The translations under genes were made by a program, and so were the position numbers. Shown piece after piece: positions 28,121-36,997 of a stretch of DNA of 64,000 bases. Below the pieces are notes generated by a model that saw only the letters and a list, made by a program, of their open reading frames with translations, had not been told where the DNA came from and ran no database searches. The DNA is from Opitutales bacterium (GTDB lineage Bacteria; Verrucomicrobiota; Verrucomicrobiia; Opitutales; JABSRG01), in assembly GCA_028280845.1 (NCBI GenBank), contig JANQKZ010000009.1, positions 40,585 through 104,584 on the forward strand, written 5' to 3'. Each line of letters begins with the position of its first letter. The first letter of the stretch is position 1.

Positions 28121-28689
28121 CGATTTATTGCGGTGTGGTAAGAGAAGAGAAAATTGTCCTCCGTCAACGGGGGCGGGGAATACCCAGTTCCAGGTTCAGG
28201 GGTAGGCATATGATGCAGGTCCACCCGCAGCGCGAGATACGCTTCGGGATAGGTTTCCCGGGTATATCCATTGATGGTGAAGGAATCCCCGGATGGAGAG
28301 ATGAGTCCGGATGGATTCACCCCACTCACCGTCAAACGGATCGCAAAGACACGCCCGATCACGTTGCTCACATCACCGGTTGACGGGGTCAACTGAAACC
28401 CCTCGCCTTCCACAACAAAGGCATAAAGAACCATGGGCTCACTAGCGACGGCTCCAAAGACTTCATCAAAGCTCGACGTGCTGATATCGGAGTCCTGATC
28501 CAGGCGGGGAAGTGCCTCGCTGATCCGGGACACCACATCGTTGGCTTCATTGGATACAGATATGGCTTCCATTTCCTCCACTGCTGGACCGAGAACACCC
28601 AGGATGGATACAATGGCCAGGGCAAATACGCCAATAGCCAGCGCGACTTCAATCAGGGAAAACCCGGAATTGTTGGGGGAACCGCTCAT
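28117..28689 (-). CDS. Pseudopilin (GspI-like; Verru_Chthon cassette protein B type)
   Basis: 190 residues, prepilin motif GFSLIEVALAIGVFALAIVS after a short leader (MSGSPNNS). The C-terminal domain ends in YLALRVDLHHMP. It overlaps both neighbours by 4 bases (ATGA), so the four pseudopilins are translated as a coupled set. Probably a minor pseudopilin. Confidence 0.85.
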   Translation of the reverse strand: MSGSPNNSGFSLIEVALAIGVFALAIVSILGVLGPAVEEMEAISVSNEANDVVSRISEALPRLDQDSDISTSSFDEVFGAVASEPMVLYAFVVEGEGFQLTPSTGDVSNVIGRVFAIRLTVSGVNPSGLISPSGDSFTINGYTRETYPEAYLALRVDLHHMPTPEPGTGYSPPPLTEDNFLFSYHTAINR

Positions 28690-29354
28690 GACTGAATTGC
28701 CTCAGCGGAGGGGAAAAACAACAGACCGCCCAAGCGTAATACCATGAAGCCAGCCCAGGACTCTCTCTGGGCCCGGGCATCCGGATTCTGCGGGACGACC
28801 TCAAAACCAGATCCCGCAGGCTCTAAACGACCCGGCTCCAGGACAAGCTGAAATCCGGGATCTTCTGCAAACCCCTTCGCATTGAACTCGAAATAATAAT
28901 AGGGCACTCCATTCCCTGCCTGCTCCGGCTGAGTGGACGGAAAGGTGAATATCATCTCCTCCGGCCTCCGACTGCCATCGGCGAAAGCTACCTCGGGGAC
29001 AAAATAAAATCCTTTTGGCAATTTCTCTCCCTGGGTGGCTGCCACCCATTCTGGAGTGGCTCCGGGATCGGCAACATTTACAATCACCCCAAACTCCCTC
29101 AGGTATCCGGCTGCATCATCCGGGTCATTATTGATGATGACCCTGGCCTCAGTGTTTCCCAAAGCAGCCCGCTGTCGTGCCGCGACAAACTGCAAAGCTG
29201 CAATCCGCTGGGCCCCATCCATCGAACCACTGCCCGAGGACAGCAAGGTGTATCCATACATCCCCGCCACCACACTGATCATGGCAATCACAGCTAAGAG
29301 TTCAACCAGGGTGAACCCCCGCTTCGACAAACGCTGGTCACGAACCGCTATCAC
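28686..29354 (-). CDS. Pseudopilin (GspH-like)
   Basis: 222 residues, prepilin motif GFTLVELLAVIAMISVVAGM after the leader MIAVRDQRLSKR. The C-terminal domain (LPKGFYFVPEVAF, WAGFMVLRLGGLLFF) resembles GspH/FimT-like minor pseudopilins. 4-base overlaps on both sides. Confidence 0.83.
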   Translation of the reverse strand: MIAVRDQRLSKRGFTLVELLAVIAMISVVAGMYGYTLLSSGSGSMDGAQRIAALQFVAARQRAALGNTEARVIINNDPDDAAGYLREFGVIVNVADPGATPEWVAATQGEKLPKGFYFVPEVAFADGSRRPEEMIFTFPSTQPEQAGNGVPYYYFEFNAKGFAEDPGFQLVLEPGRLEPAGSGFEVVPQNPDARAQRESWAGFMVLRLGGLLFFPSAEAIQS

Positions 29355-30019
29355 AGTTTAAACACAAGGTTATCAGCGTTGAGGGGATCCGCATCGTAGG
29401 CTGAGCGATCTACCTGTCCCGTCTGCATGACATTGCTTCCCGGCAAACTCAGGGTCCCGTCCGGCCCAGCCGAAAGGAGGATAAAGCCCGGGTTTCGCCA
29501 GTGACTTTCGGCCATCGGAAAACTCTGGTTGTATAAATAAACATATGGCTGCCCCCAGGGATCGACCGCATAGCTACCTACCGGATCCACCTCCACATTC
29601 GGGTCCGTATAGGTGCCTGCCATCGTGAGCCGATTCAGGTCAAGATATGCCCTCGACCGTAGCAACTCTGGCCTACCAGGATCCACTGACCGATAGCCAA
29701 GCAGGGTCCGCAGGAGCTCAGATCCCCCCTGCCATTGGGGCGCCGATCCACTCAGTGGATTGTTACCCACCCATGGATAATCCCCAACCTCCCGCCGGAA
29801 GGCCTCCAGGCTTTGCCCCAGCGCTGCCATTTCCGCCTGCGCCTGAGATTCAGCCCGTCGCGCGGCCACCCTGCTACTCATCCCCACCACCAGGCCAACA
29901 AGGAGAAGGATAATTGCGAGAGTTGCTGATAACTCCACCACCGTGAACCCAGCCCTGCCGGGACGGTCGGCAGCGACGGGCCCCCAAGCTGGATTGGCAT
30001 CTGTCCCGGTTCTTCCCAT
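29351..30019 (-). CDS. Pseudopilin (GspG-like)
   Basis: 222 residues. Long leader (about 23 residues) before the cleavage motif GFTVVELSATLAIILLLVGL. The C-terminal part carries the GspG-type segment YAVDPWGQPYVYLYN and FILLSAGPDG, the calcium-loop region of major pseudopilins. First gene of the four-gene cassette, with the next gene overlapping by 4 bases. Confidence 0.87.
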   Translation of the reverse strand: MGRTGTDANPAWGPVAADRPGRAGFTVVELSATLAIILLLVGLVVGMSSRVAARRAESQAQAEMAALGQSLEAFRREVGDYPWVGNNPLSGSAPQWQGGSELLRTLLGYRSVDPGRPELLRSRAYLDLNRLTMAGTYTDPNVEVDPVGSYAVDPWGQPYVYLYNQSFPMAESHWRNPGFILLSAGPDGTLSLPGSNVMQTGQVDRSAYDADPLNADNLVFKL

Positions 30020-30293
30020 GAGTAAGCTATATTATTGTGAATGAAGCTCTTCCACAGGTGTCAATAGGCTTCAGACTTTGACTCAAAATTGAAACAATTG
30101 CCCCCCCAGCGGAAGTTCCCAGTGCTGAAATTATCAATCTAAGCCATTGACAGTGCCTGATTTTTCAAAACGCTATGAAATGTTGGGTCGAAAAAGCTGT
30201 CTCAGCTTAAGGAATGCATCCAAACCTCGTTTAGGTTTACCCTCCCTCCTTTGATTTCTGCCCGTGATCGTGACTGATCTCGTGGCCTGACCA

Positions 30294-31427
30294 ATGAGCG
30301 ATAACAATAATACACCTGATACGGTGCCTGTTGAAGGTATACTAGAACCTCAGCAAAATAAGACCGGCCAACTGCTCGATCCCGAGCGGAACGGAAAAAC
30401 CCGGCCTTCAGATCCATTTATCCCCAAAGAGCTTGTTCGGCGATTCAAGTTGAAATCCGGCAACTATATCGTGGGCGACGCCCTCCATGACGCCCGGTTC
30501 CCCAACCCGAAAGTCCGCTACATCAGCACTATCGACGGCTTGGAAGTCGAGGCACGCCGCAAGCAATTAAACTTTCAACAGCTCACTACCATCACGCCAA
30601 AGGAGCAACTTAAGCTGGAAACCCAGGGTGGACCTATGACCACCCGAATCATCGACATGTTCTGCCCGATTGGAAAAGGTCAGCGTGGCTTGATCGTCGC
30701 CCCTCCCCGGACAGGGAAGACGACCCTGCTTCAGGATATCGCCTCGGGTGTTACCATCAATCACCCTGAATGTCACGTCATGGTCTTGCTCGTCGATGAA
30801 CGCCCCGAGGAGGTGACCGACTTTAAACGCACCGTGGACGCAGAGGTCTTCGCCTCTTCCAATGACGAAGATACGCCCACCCACCTTCGCATTGCCGATA
30901 TCGCCATAGAGCGAGCCAAACGCCTCGTTGAAGTGGGCAAAGATGTTGTCATCCTCCTCGACTCGCTGACCCGCCTGGCCCGGGCCCACAACTCCGCCAA
31001 AGGAGGAAGCGGTAGAACCATGACCGGGGGATTGGACGTCCGCGCCCTCGAAAAACCGCGTCAACTCTTCTCCAGCGCTCGAAATACCGAGGAAGCTGGC
31101 AGCTTAACCATTATTGCCAGTGCACTCATCGAGACCGGAAGTAAAATGGACGAGTTGATCTTCCAAGAGTTTAAAGGTACGGGGAACATGGAGATGGTCC
31201 TCGACCGCAAGGTCGCCGAACTCCGCCTCTGGCCGGCTATCGACGTAAATAAATCCGGGACGCGCCGCGAGGAACTCCTCCTTGATCGCGATACCTTGGA
31301 CAACGTCGCATTTTTCCGACGTGCCCTCGCTCCTCTTAAACCGGAAGATGCAGCCGAAACGCTCATTACACGCCTGTCCACCACCGATTCCAATAAGGAG
31401 TTCTTACGGCTTATTGCTTCGGTTTAA
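30294..31427 (+). CDS. rho: Transcription termination factor Rho
   Basis: Hexameric RNA-dependent ATPase that ends transcription. 377 residues. The cold-shock-type primary RNA-binding domain (KLKSGNYIVGDA, RYISTIDGLEVE) is followed by Walker A PPRTGKTT at residues 137-144, Walker B DVVILLDSLTRLARA, Q-loop and secondary-site residues (ARAHNSAKGGSGRTMTGG) and the C-terminal RRALAPLKPEDAAETL. It is shorter than the 419-residue E. coli protein because the N-terminal helical Rho_N subdomain is missing or replaced by a polar 40-residue tail. A ~270-base leader precedes it, as is common for autoregulated rho. Confidence 0.97.
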   Translation: MSDNNNTPDTVPVEGILEPQQNKTGQLLDPERNGKTRPSDPFIPKELVRRFKLKSGNYIVGDALHDARFPNPKVRYISTIDGLEVEARRKQLNFQQLTTITPKEQLKLETQGGPMTTRIIDMFCPIGKGQRGLIVAPPRTGKTTLLQDIASGVTINHPECHVMVLLVDERPEEVTDFKRTVDAEVFASSNDEDTPTHLRIADIAIERAKRLVEVGKDVVILLDSLTRLARAHNSAKGGSGRTMTGGLDVRALEKPRQLFSSARNTEEAGSLTIIASALIETGSKMDELIFQEFKGTGNMEMVLDRKVAELRLWPAIDVNKSGTRREELLLDRDTLDNVAFFRRALAPLKPEDAAETLITRLSTTDSNKEFLRLIASV

Positions 31428-31449
31428 TGGGGCTCAATGCCGCTTATTT

Positions 31450-31508
31450 GGGGCTTTCCCCTTAGTGGTTGACAATGGGCATTCTCAAACCCATTAACGA
31501 TTATTTTT
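31450..31508 (+). terminator. Possible terminator hairpins after rho
   Basis: Two small hairpins follow the rho stop: GGGG-cttt-CCCC (31450-31461) and AATGGG-loop-CCCATT (31474-31495), the second followed after about eight bases by TTTTT (31504-31508). The arrangement is only moderately terminator-like. Confidence 0.35.
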
Positions 31509-31528
31509 CTCCGGACTAAACTGAATCC

Positions 31529-33295
31529 ATGCAGAACTTCGCTGAGCAATGCCTGGACATGGCCAGATCCATGTTGGGGCAGAATTTAAGTAGCATTAAT
31601 GAAGATGGAACGATCTCCCCTGTTGAGGGCGAAGTTTCGCGAATTGATGAACCCGGCCACGCAGCCCTCGCCTTAGGAGAATACTATCGGGCGACTGGAG
31701 AATCCACCCTCGAGGGTTACGATCTAATCGATCTTGCGGCTCGCACCATTACCCAGGCTGCCTTCTCGGGTGAACAGGCCGAAAATGGTCTGGGGTATAG
31801 CGCCCTCGGCCTCCTTTCCTTCAGCCCGGCTAAAGACCGGAACCCCGTCTGGGAGCGGCTCCTCGACCCCACACGCCAGCAGCTGGATCGCCTCCTGCTT
31901 GCTCGCACCGACTACGACGACCATTCTCAGGCCTTCAATATCGGCAAAGCAGTGGCGCGGTTCAGCATGGGGCTGTCCAAAAAAGATGAAACCGGAAAGT
32001 TAATTGACCGCTTCCTCGAACGCATTGGCGAAAATAGTTCGGCCGGATATTGTGATGATGCTCCCGGCGGTGATGGTAAGTTCGGAGGAGTATTCGATAT
32101 TTACGGGGTGATGAGCTTCGTCTTCATCCGGCAAGCCTTACAGCTTCACAGCAATATGCACTTGCGCGACAGGAAGTTGCCCAGCCTGCGGACCTTTGCC
32201 GAAAAATATATCAAGCTCCTGCCGGACATGGTGCGCCAGGATGGCCTGGGGTGGGCTTACGGGCACGCCATCGGAGCCTACGGCCAGATGCATTGTATCA
32301 GTATTCTCCTCCAGGCCTTCCGCGACGGCTGGATTGCAGAAAACCAGAAGAGCCTCTACGGCGACCTCATCAAAAAACTGTTTTTTTATTTTTACGTCAC
32401 CTACCTCGATCAGGACCGCGGCATCATCGTAATCCGGGACGCCGAACGCACCACCATCGACCGCCATACGACACGCCTGGCCAACTTCGACGCGGCACGC
32501 TACCTCACCCAATGGTATCGTCTGGCTATGGAAATCGGGGGCACGACTGATACGCAACCGGTCACCCCCCGGAAGGTTGGCCGATTTGTTGGGTTTGATA
32601 AAACCCATCGGAAAGAGCAGGGCCTCTTCCTCTACCAGGATCCTCAATCCGGTTTAGCGCTCCAACTCCCCCTCATCAGTAGCGGGGGTAAGTGTACCGC
32701 GGATTACCTGGCCTTCCCCCACAGCCCGGGAATCTTCGACGCACCCGCGGACAAATACCTTCCGGTCATGGTCCCCGAGCTGACCTTCGGTCAACATATC
32801 GTCGTTCCCTGCTACTATGGTCGCCGCATCACCACCAGCCTGGGACTCCGCAACTCGCTCGTCCTGAAATACGAGCAACCTGAACTCATCACCATAGCCG
32901 AAAAAATCATTTCCGGGTTGGGTAGCTGCAAAGTGACCTGGACCTTCCAGGGTGGTAAAATTACCAGTGAGTATCTGTTCACCGTGAAAAACCAGGTTCA
33001 ACTGGATAAAATGCGCTACATGATTGCGATTGGGGCCCCCCACTCCTCCATGCGCACCCCCATGACCTACACCCTGGGAGCTGAAAGTTTGCGAGCCTCT
33101 GTCTTGAAAGATGATTTCCTTGCCACATGGGCGGATACCGAAGTGGTCACTGACGACCCGCAGTATCGGTCCTACTACGGCAATATTCACTATCTGCAAA
33201 CCCTGACCCGGGACCATCCTTTGATCATGCGTCCTGGGCAGCAGTACCGACTCATCGTCGAATTCACCCCGGATATTGCCTTCGCCGACGAGTAG
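31529..33295 (+). CDS. Putative alpha/alpha-toroid carbohydrate-active protein
   Basis: 588 residues, no signal peptide. The first ~370 residues are helical repeats with aromatic clusters (HAALALGEYYRATGE, DDHSQAFNIGKAVARFSMG, WAYGHAIGAYGQMHC, ANFDAARYLTQWYRLAME), the pattern of an (alpha/alpha)6 toroid as in polysaccharide lyases and unsaturated glucuronidases. The C-terminal ~220 residues are beta-rich, like the sandwich domain of those lyases. No family was recognised, and catalytic residues cannot be assigned. Alone between rho and hisF. Confidence 0.8.
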   Translation: MQNFAEQCLDMARSMLGQNLSSINEDGTISPVEGEVSRIDEPGHAALALGEYYRATGESTLEGYDLIDLAARTITQAAFSGEQAENGLGYSALGLLSFSPAKDRNPVWERLLDPTRQQLDRLLLARTDYDDHSQAFNIGKAVARFSMGLSKKDETGKLIDRFLERIGENSSAGYCDDAPGGDGKFGGVFDIYGVMSFVFIRQALQLHSNMHLRDRKLPSLRTFAEKYIKLLPDMVRQDGLGWAYGHAIGAYGQMHCISILLQAFRDGWIAENQKSLYGDLIKKLFFYFYVTYLDQDRGIIVIRDAERTTIDRHTTRLANFDAARYLTQWYRLAMEIGGTTDTQPVTPRKVGRFVGFDKTHRKEQGLFLYQDPQSGLALQLPLISSGGKCTADYLAFPHSPGIFDAPADKYLPVMVPELTFGQHIVVPCYYGRRITTSLGLRNSLVLKYEQPELITIAEKIISGLGSCKVTWTFQGGKITSEYLFTVKNQVQLDKMRYMIAIGAPHSSMRTPMTYTLGAESLRASVLKDDFLATWADTEVVTDDPQYRSYYGNIHYLQTLTRDHPLIMRPGQQYRLIVEFTPDIAFADE

Positions 33296-33373
33296 TGAGC
33301 CTGCCGAATGCGGATTTCCGCACAGGGAACTCGGCCTATTCCTTAATCTCCACTCCACCTGGCGCACCTTCTC

Positions 33374-33408
33374 CTCCGGCCTCCGATTTCTGACTTCTGA
33401 TTTCCGAT
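33374..33408. repeat. Heptamer tandem repeat, 5 units
   Basis: Five consecutive 7-base units (ctccggc, ctccgat, ttctgac, ttctgat, ttccgat) ending nine bases before the hisF start. The units drift in sequence but keep the 7-base period. Confidence 0.75.
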
Positions 33409-33417
33409 TTTAGTACT

Positions 33418-34185
33418 ATGCTCGCCGTTCGTATTATTCCCTGCCTTGATGTGACGGGGGGGCGTGTCGTGAAAGGGGTAAAATTTCAAAACCTTCGTGA
33501 TGCCGGAGACCCGGTGGACATCGCAAAGGCCTACGAAAATCAAGGGGCGGACGAACTTGTTTTTTTGGATATCACGGCCTCCAGTGATGGACGCAATACC
33601 ATGATCGATGTGGTCGAACGCACCGCAGAATCCTGCTTCATGCCGGTCACCGTTGGCGGGGGCATTCGCAACCTGGATAACATCGATGCCCTCCTGCGCG
33701 CCGGAGCCGATAAAATCAGCCTCAACACCGCGGCCGTCCTCAATCCAGATCTCGTTTCCCATGCCTCCGACCGCTTCGGCAACCAATGCATTGTCGTAGC
33801 CATCGATGCCAAACGGGACGATCAGACTGAAAGCGGCTGGCGGGTCTATACCCATGGTGGCCGTCAACCCACTGAGCGGGATGCCGTGGCTTGGGCAAGG
33901 GAAGTCGTGAACCGCGGTGCCGGCGAAATACTCCTCACCAGCATGGATCAGGATGGCATGCAAAACGGGTATGACCTGCATCAAAACCGTACTATCAGTG
34001 AGGCCGTTGAAGTCCCCGTCATCGCCTCCGGAGGGGCGGGAACCCTGGACCACTTGGTAGAGGTCATTCGGGAGGGAAAAGCCAGCGCCGTCCTGGCTGC
34101 TTCCATTTTCCACTTTGGTACCTTCACCGTCCCCCAGGCCAAAGCACACCTGCAAGCGCACGGCATTCCCGTCCGGCTCGTTTGA
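33418..34185 (+). CDS. hisF: Imidazole glycerol phosphate synthase cyclase subunit HisF
   Basis: Cyclase half of the IGP synthase of histidine biosynthesis; forms imidazole glycerol phosphate and AICAR with ammonia from HisH. 255 residues, TIM barrel with the catalytic Asp motifs [16 protein letters not shown] and [15 protein letters not shown], plus phosphate loops ([21 protein letters not shown]). No other his gene is in the window. A heptamer repeat occupies its upstream region. Confidence 0.97.
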   Translation: MLAVRIIPCLDVTGGRVVKGVKFQNLRDAGDPVDIAKAYENQGADELVFLDITASSDGRNTMIDVVERTAESCFMPVTVGGGIRNLDNIDALLRAGADKISLNTAAVLNPDLVSHASDRFGNQCIVVAIDAKRDDQTESGWRVYTHGGRQPTERDAVAWAREVVNRGAGEILLTSMDQDGMQNGYDLHQNRTISEAVEVPVIASGGAGTLDHLVEVIREGKASAVLAASIFHFGTFTVPQAKAHLQAHGIPVRLV

Positions 34186-34212
34186 TTTTAAATCTGATAT
34201 CCTATCCCGCCT

Positions 34213-34674
34213 CTACTCCGTGGAAATCTTTCCCTCTCCTTCCAGGGCTGCCTCCACCGCATGCCAGGAGAGCGACGCACATTTGATCCGCGCAGGAAAT
34301 TTCCTCACACCGGATAGGGCGGCCAAATCCCCCTTCTCCAGCCACTCGTCCTCGCCGACGGCATCACCGGCCCCATTCAGCAATTCATAAACCATCTTCG
34401 ACTCCGCTTTCACTTCATCAAAAGTCTTCCCCTTTATGATCTCTGTCATGAGCGAAGCGGATGCCTTGGAAATTGCACAACCCTCGCCGTCAAAGGAAAC
34501 ATCCAGGATACGGTTATCCTCTACTTTCAGGTAGACATTGACCTCATCCCCACACAGCGGATTGTGCCCGTGCGCAGCGTGAGTCGAATCCTCCATTTTC
34601 CGGTAATTGCGCGGACGTTTATTATGGTCTAAGATGATGCTCTGGTAGAGCTCGAGGAGTTCCTGACTGTCCAT
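34213..34674 (-). CDS. sufU: SufU/NifU-like iron-sulfur scaffold or sulfur acceptor
   Basis: 153 residues. The three SufU cysteines are visible: GHNPLCGDEV, GEGCAISKAS and RIKCASLSWHA, together with the Asp of the zinc site. SufU takes sulfur from SufS in Fe-S cluster assembly. Encoded 3 bases downstream of sufS on the same strand, the usual pair. Confidence 0.95.
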   Translation of the reverse strand: MDSQELLELYQSIILDHNKRPRNYRKMEDSTHAAHGHNPLCGDEVNVYLKVEDNRILDVSFDGEGCAISKASASLMTEIIKGKTFDEVKAESKMVYELLNGAGDAVGEDEWLEKGDLAALSGVRKFPARIKCASLSWHAVEAALEGEGKISTE

Positions 34675-34677
34675 GAC

Positions 34678-35922
34678 TTATTTAAAAAACTGGATCGTTT
34701 TATGAAGGGCTTCCACAAAGTGCCCCACATCCGCCTCCGTATTATAGAGACCAAAGGAGGCCCGGTTGGTCCCACTGATTCCAAAATGCGTCATCAGTGG
34801 TTGACAACAGTGGTGGCCTGCTCGAATCGCCACCCCTTCCACATCAAGAAAGGTCGCAATATCGTGCGAATGCACCCCCTCGACCAGGAAGGATAAGACA
34901 GAAATCTTATCGCTGGCTCGCCCTAGAATGGTAACCCCATCCATGCCCTCAATCATCCCGGTCGCCTGTTCAAGGAGAGCGGCCTCATGCCGCTGCATGG
35001 CCTCCCGATCAAATTGATCAATATAGTCCACCGCCGCCGCCAACCCGATAGCGCCCGCGATGTTTGGCGTCCCCGCCTCAAAGCGTTCCGGCGGAGGGGC
35101 AAAAGTGGTCCCTTCCACCGATACCCGGTCAATCATATCTCCGCCTCCCTGGTAAGGTCGCATGGATTCCAGATGTTCCCTCTTGCCATAAAGCACACCG
35201 ATTCCGGTCGGCCCATATAACTTGTGCCCGGAAAATACCAGGAAATCGCAATCCAGGGCCGTCACATCCACAGCCCCATGCACCACCGACTGAGCTCCAT
35301 CTACCAGAACCGGAATCCCCATGGCCCGAGCTTCCTGGATAAATTGAGGGGCTGGATTTACAGTCCCCAACGAGTTGGAAGCCTGGCAAAACCCGAACAG
35401 CCGAGTTCGTTCTGTCAATAGCTTGCGGCCCTGCTCCCAATCGAGTTCCCCCTCTGGCGTGACGGGAACGATTTTTATCAGGGCTCCTGTCTCCTCCGCC
35501 ACCAATTGCCAGGGCACAAAATTGGCATGGTGCTCCATGAGGGTGAGGAGAATCTCATCACCCGCTTCTAATTGCGGCTGTAAAAATGATCGTGCCACTA
35601 AGTTGACCCCCTCCGTAGCGCCGCGCACAAAGACCACCTCTTTTGCGTTTTGCGCACCAATGAATTGCGCGACCCGCGCTCGGGCCCGATCATAGGCCAT
35701 CGTGGATTCCACACTCAGGTGATACACTCCCCGGTGTATATTTGCGTTCGTCGTTCGGTAAAACTGCTCAACCGCATCGATCACCGCATTGGGTTTTTGA
35801 GCCGATGCCGCGCTGTCCAGGTAAACCAGTCTTCGTTCCTGAGCAGCATCATTGACCAGGATAGGGAAATCTTCCTTCACCTGTTCCGCCACATAAACGG
35901 CCTTGGATTGATTTTCTGCCAT
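34678..35922 (-). CDS. sufS: Cysteine desulfurase SufS
   Basis: 414 residues from ATG 35922 (MAENQSKAVYVAEQVKEDFP); the frame continues far upstream but without conserved sequence. Pyridoxal-phosphate enzyme that releases sulfur from cysteine as a persulfide. PLP lysine in FSGHKLYGPTGIGVLYGK, substrate-facing RAGHHCCQP with the catalytic Cys, and NIHRGVYHLS. Length and motifs are those of group II desulfurases. Cotranscribed with sufU. Confidence 0.96.
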   Translation of the reverse strand: MAENQSKAVYVAEQVKEDFPILVNDAAQERRLVYLDSAASAQKPNAVIDAVEQFYRTTNANIHRGVYHLSVESTMAYDRARARVAQFIGAQNAKEVVFVRGATEGVNLVARSFLQPQLEAGDEILLTLMEHHANFVPWQLVAEETGALIKIVPVTPEGELDWEQGRKLLTERTRLFGFCQASNSLGTVNPAPQFIQEARAMGIPVLVDGAQSVVHGAVDVTALDCDFLVFSGHKLYGPTGIGVLYGKREHLESMRPYQGGGDMIDRVSVEGTTFAPPPERFEAGTPNIAGAIGLAAAVDYIDQFDREAMQRHEAALLEQATGMIEGMDGVTILGRASDKISVLSFLVEGVHSHDIATFLDVEGVAIRAGHHCCQPLMTHFGISGTNRASFGLYNTEADVGHFVEALHKTIQFFK

Positions 35923-36127
35923 GATCAATTGAGATCGTAGCAATTTCACCTCAAAACACAACCGCGCACATTGAGCGGTATCTAAATTAACCAGTCCAAG
36001 GCTGAATCCTACCTGGTTTGCCCCAGATTTTCCGTCGTGTGATAATCGCGTTACGACTCGGTAACGGGTGGTTTTTTGGCTGGCACCCCATCCTATGTAA
36101 ACCAAGCTGGTTTCCCTTACTCTTTTG

Positions 36128-36841
36128 ATGAGCATGCTTTCCCACTTCCACGGACGCCAGGGGTTTACTTTGGTAGAACTTCTAGCCGTTATCGCTATTA
36201 TTGGAATTCTGGCCGCCCTCCTGTTTCCCACGGTGACTGGTATCCAAAACCGCGCTAAGCGTACACAAGCCGCCAGCAATCTGAGACAAGTCGCCCTGGC
36301 TTACATCAATTTTTCCAGTAGCGGAGGGACGACTCGACGGATGACCACCGCCAATACACCCAGCATTTATACCTGGGCCGCTAGAGTCGCCAGATACGGG
36401 GGATTAAACGACGCCTCAGTTTACTTCATCCCTGGAGATCCGGCCGCAGATTCACTCGATGCAGTGCCTGCCGTCATCCTCGACGATACGCGGAAGCTGG
36501 ATACCATCAACACGAATTTCCAGGGTAGCCCCTTGTCCTACGAGGTAGCTCGCAATCTGCCTTCCTCGGCCCCCCCTTCGACTACCCCCGTGATTTGGAC
36601 GCGCGGGGTGGACAGCAGCGGGGATTGGACCGACGATTCGCCTTTTGGCGGAAATGCCGGCCACCTGGCCTTCATCGATGGCCATGTTACTGAGTACGAT
36701 ACCCTCCGCGATGAAGAAGGGGGAACCACTGGACTCTTAGTCGTCCTCGGATCGAAATCCGGGGAAAAGACGGCCGACATCTCACGTGCAGTTGGTGGGT
36801 TGAATAACATCCTGTCTCCCTCTCGAGTGAGCGGAAACTAG
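36128..36841 (+). CDS. Pseudopilin with H-X9-DG-type tail
   Basis: 237 residues from ATG 36128; ATG 36134 and TTG 36125 are alternatives. Prepilin motif GFTLVELLAVIAIIGILAAL after a short leader. Near the C terminus lies GGNAGHLAFIDGHVTEYD, the pattern of the H-X9-DG family of exported pseudopilin-like proteins that are multiplied in Verrucomicrobia, Planctomycetes and Lentisphaerae. It is separate from the four-gene cassette at 27-30 kb. Role unknown. Confidence 0.87.
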   Translation: MSMLSHFHGRQGFTLVELLAVIAIIGILAALLFPTVTGIQNRAKRTQAASNLRQVALAYINFSSSGGTTRRMTTANTPSIYTWAARVARYGGLNDASVYFIPGDPAADSLDAVPAVILDDTRKLDTINTNFQGSPLSYEVARNLPSSAPPSTTPVIWTRGVDSSGDWTDDSPFGGNAGHLAFIDGHVTEYDTLRDEEGGTTGLLVVLGSKSGEKTADISRAVGGLNNILSPSRVSGN

Positions 36842-36851
36842 GATTTTCGGG

Positions 36852-36968
36852 CTTCTGATCTCCGGCCTCAGTCTTCCGATTCTCGAGTAGAACAACCCCG
36901 TTCAGCCATCGACAAGTGGCCGGAATTTTCGTTGCCACCATTTCCGACTTCCCACTTGCGCTCCATTC
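36852..36968. repeat. Heptamer tandem repeats upstream of ppaC
   Basis: Two short tracts: 36852-36886 (cttctga, tctccgg, cctcagt, cttccga, ttctcga) and 36941-36968 (tttccga, cttccca, cttgcgc, tccattc). Both keep a 7-base period and lie between the pseudopilin gene and ppaC. Confidence 0.65.
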
Positions 36969-36997
36969 GTTATGGGTCACCATAACAGGTTTTCGCT

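Noticed and set aside
33343..34161. 272-codon minus-strand frame
   Set aside because: Antisense to hisF and contains the translated heptamer repeat; not a gene.
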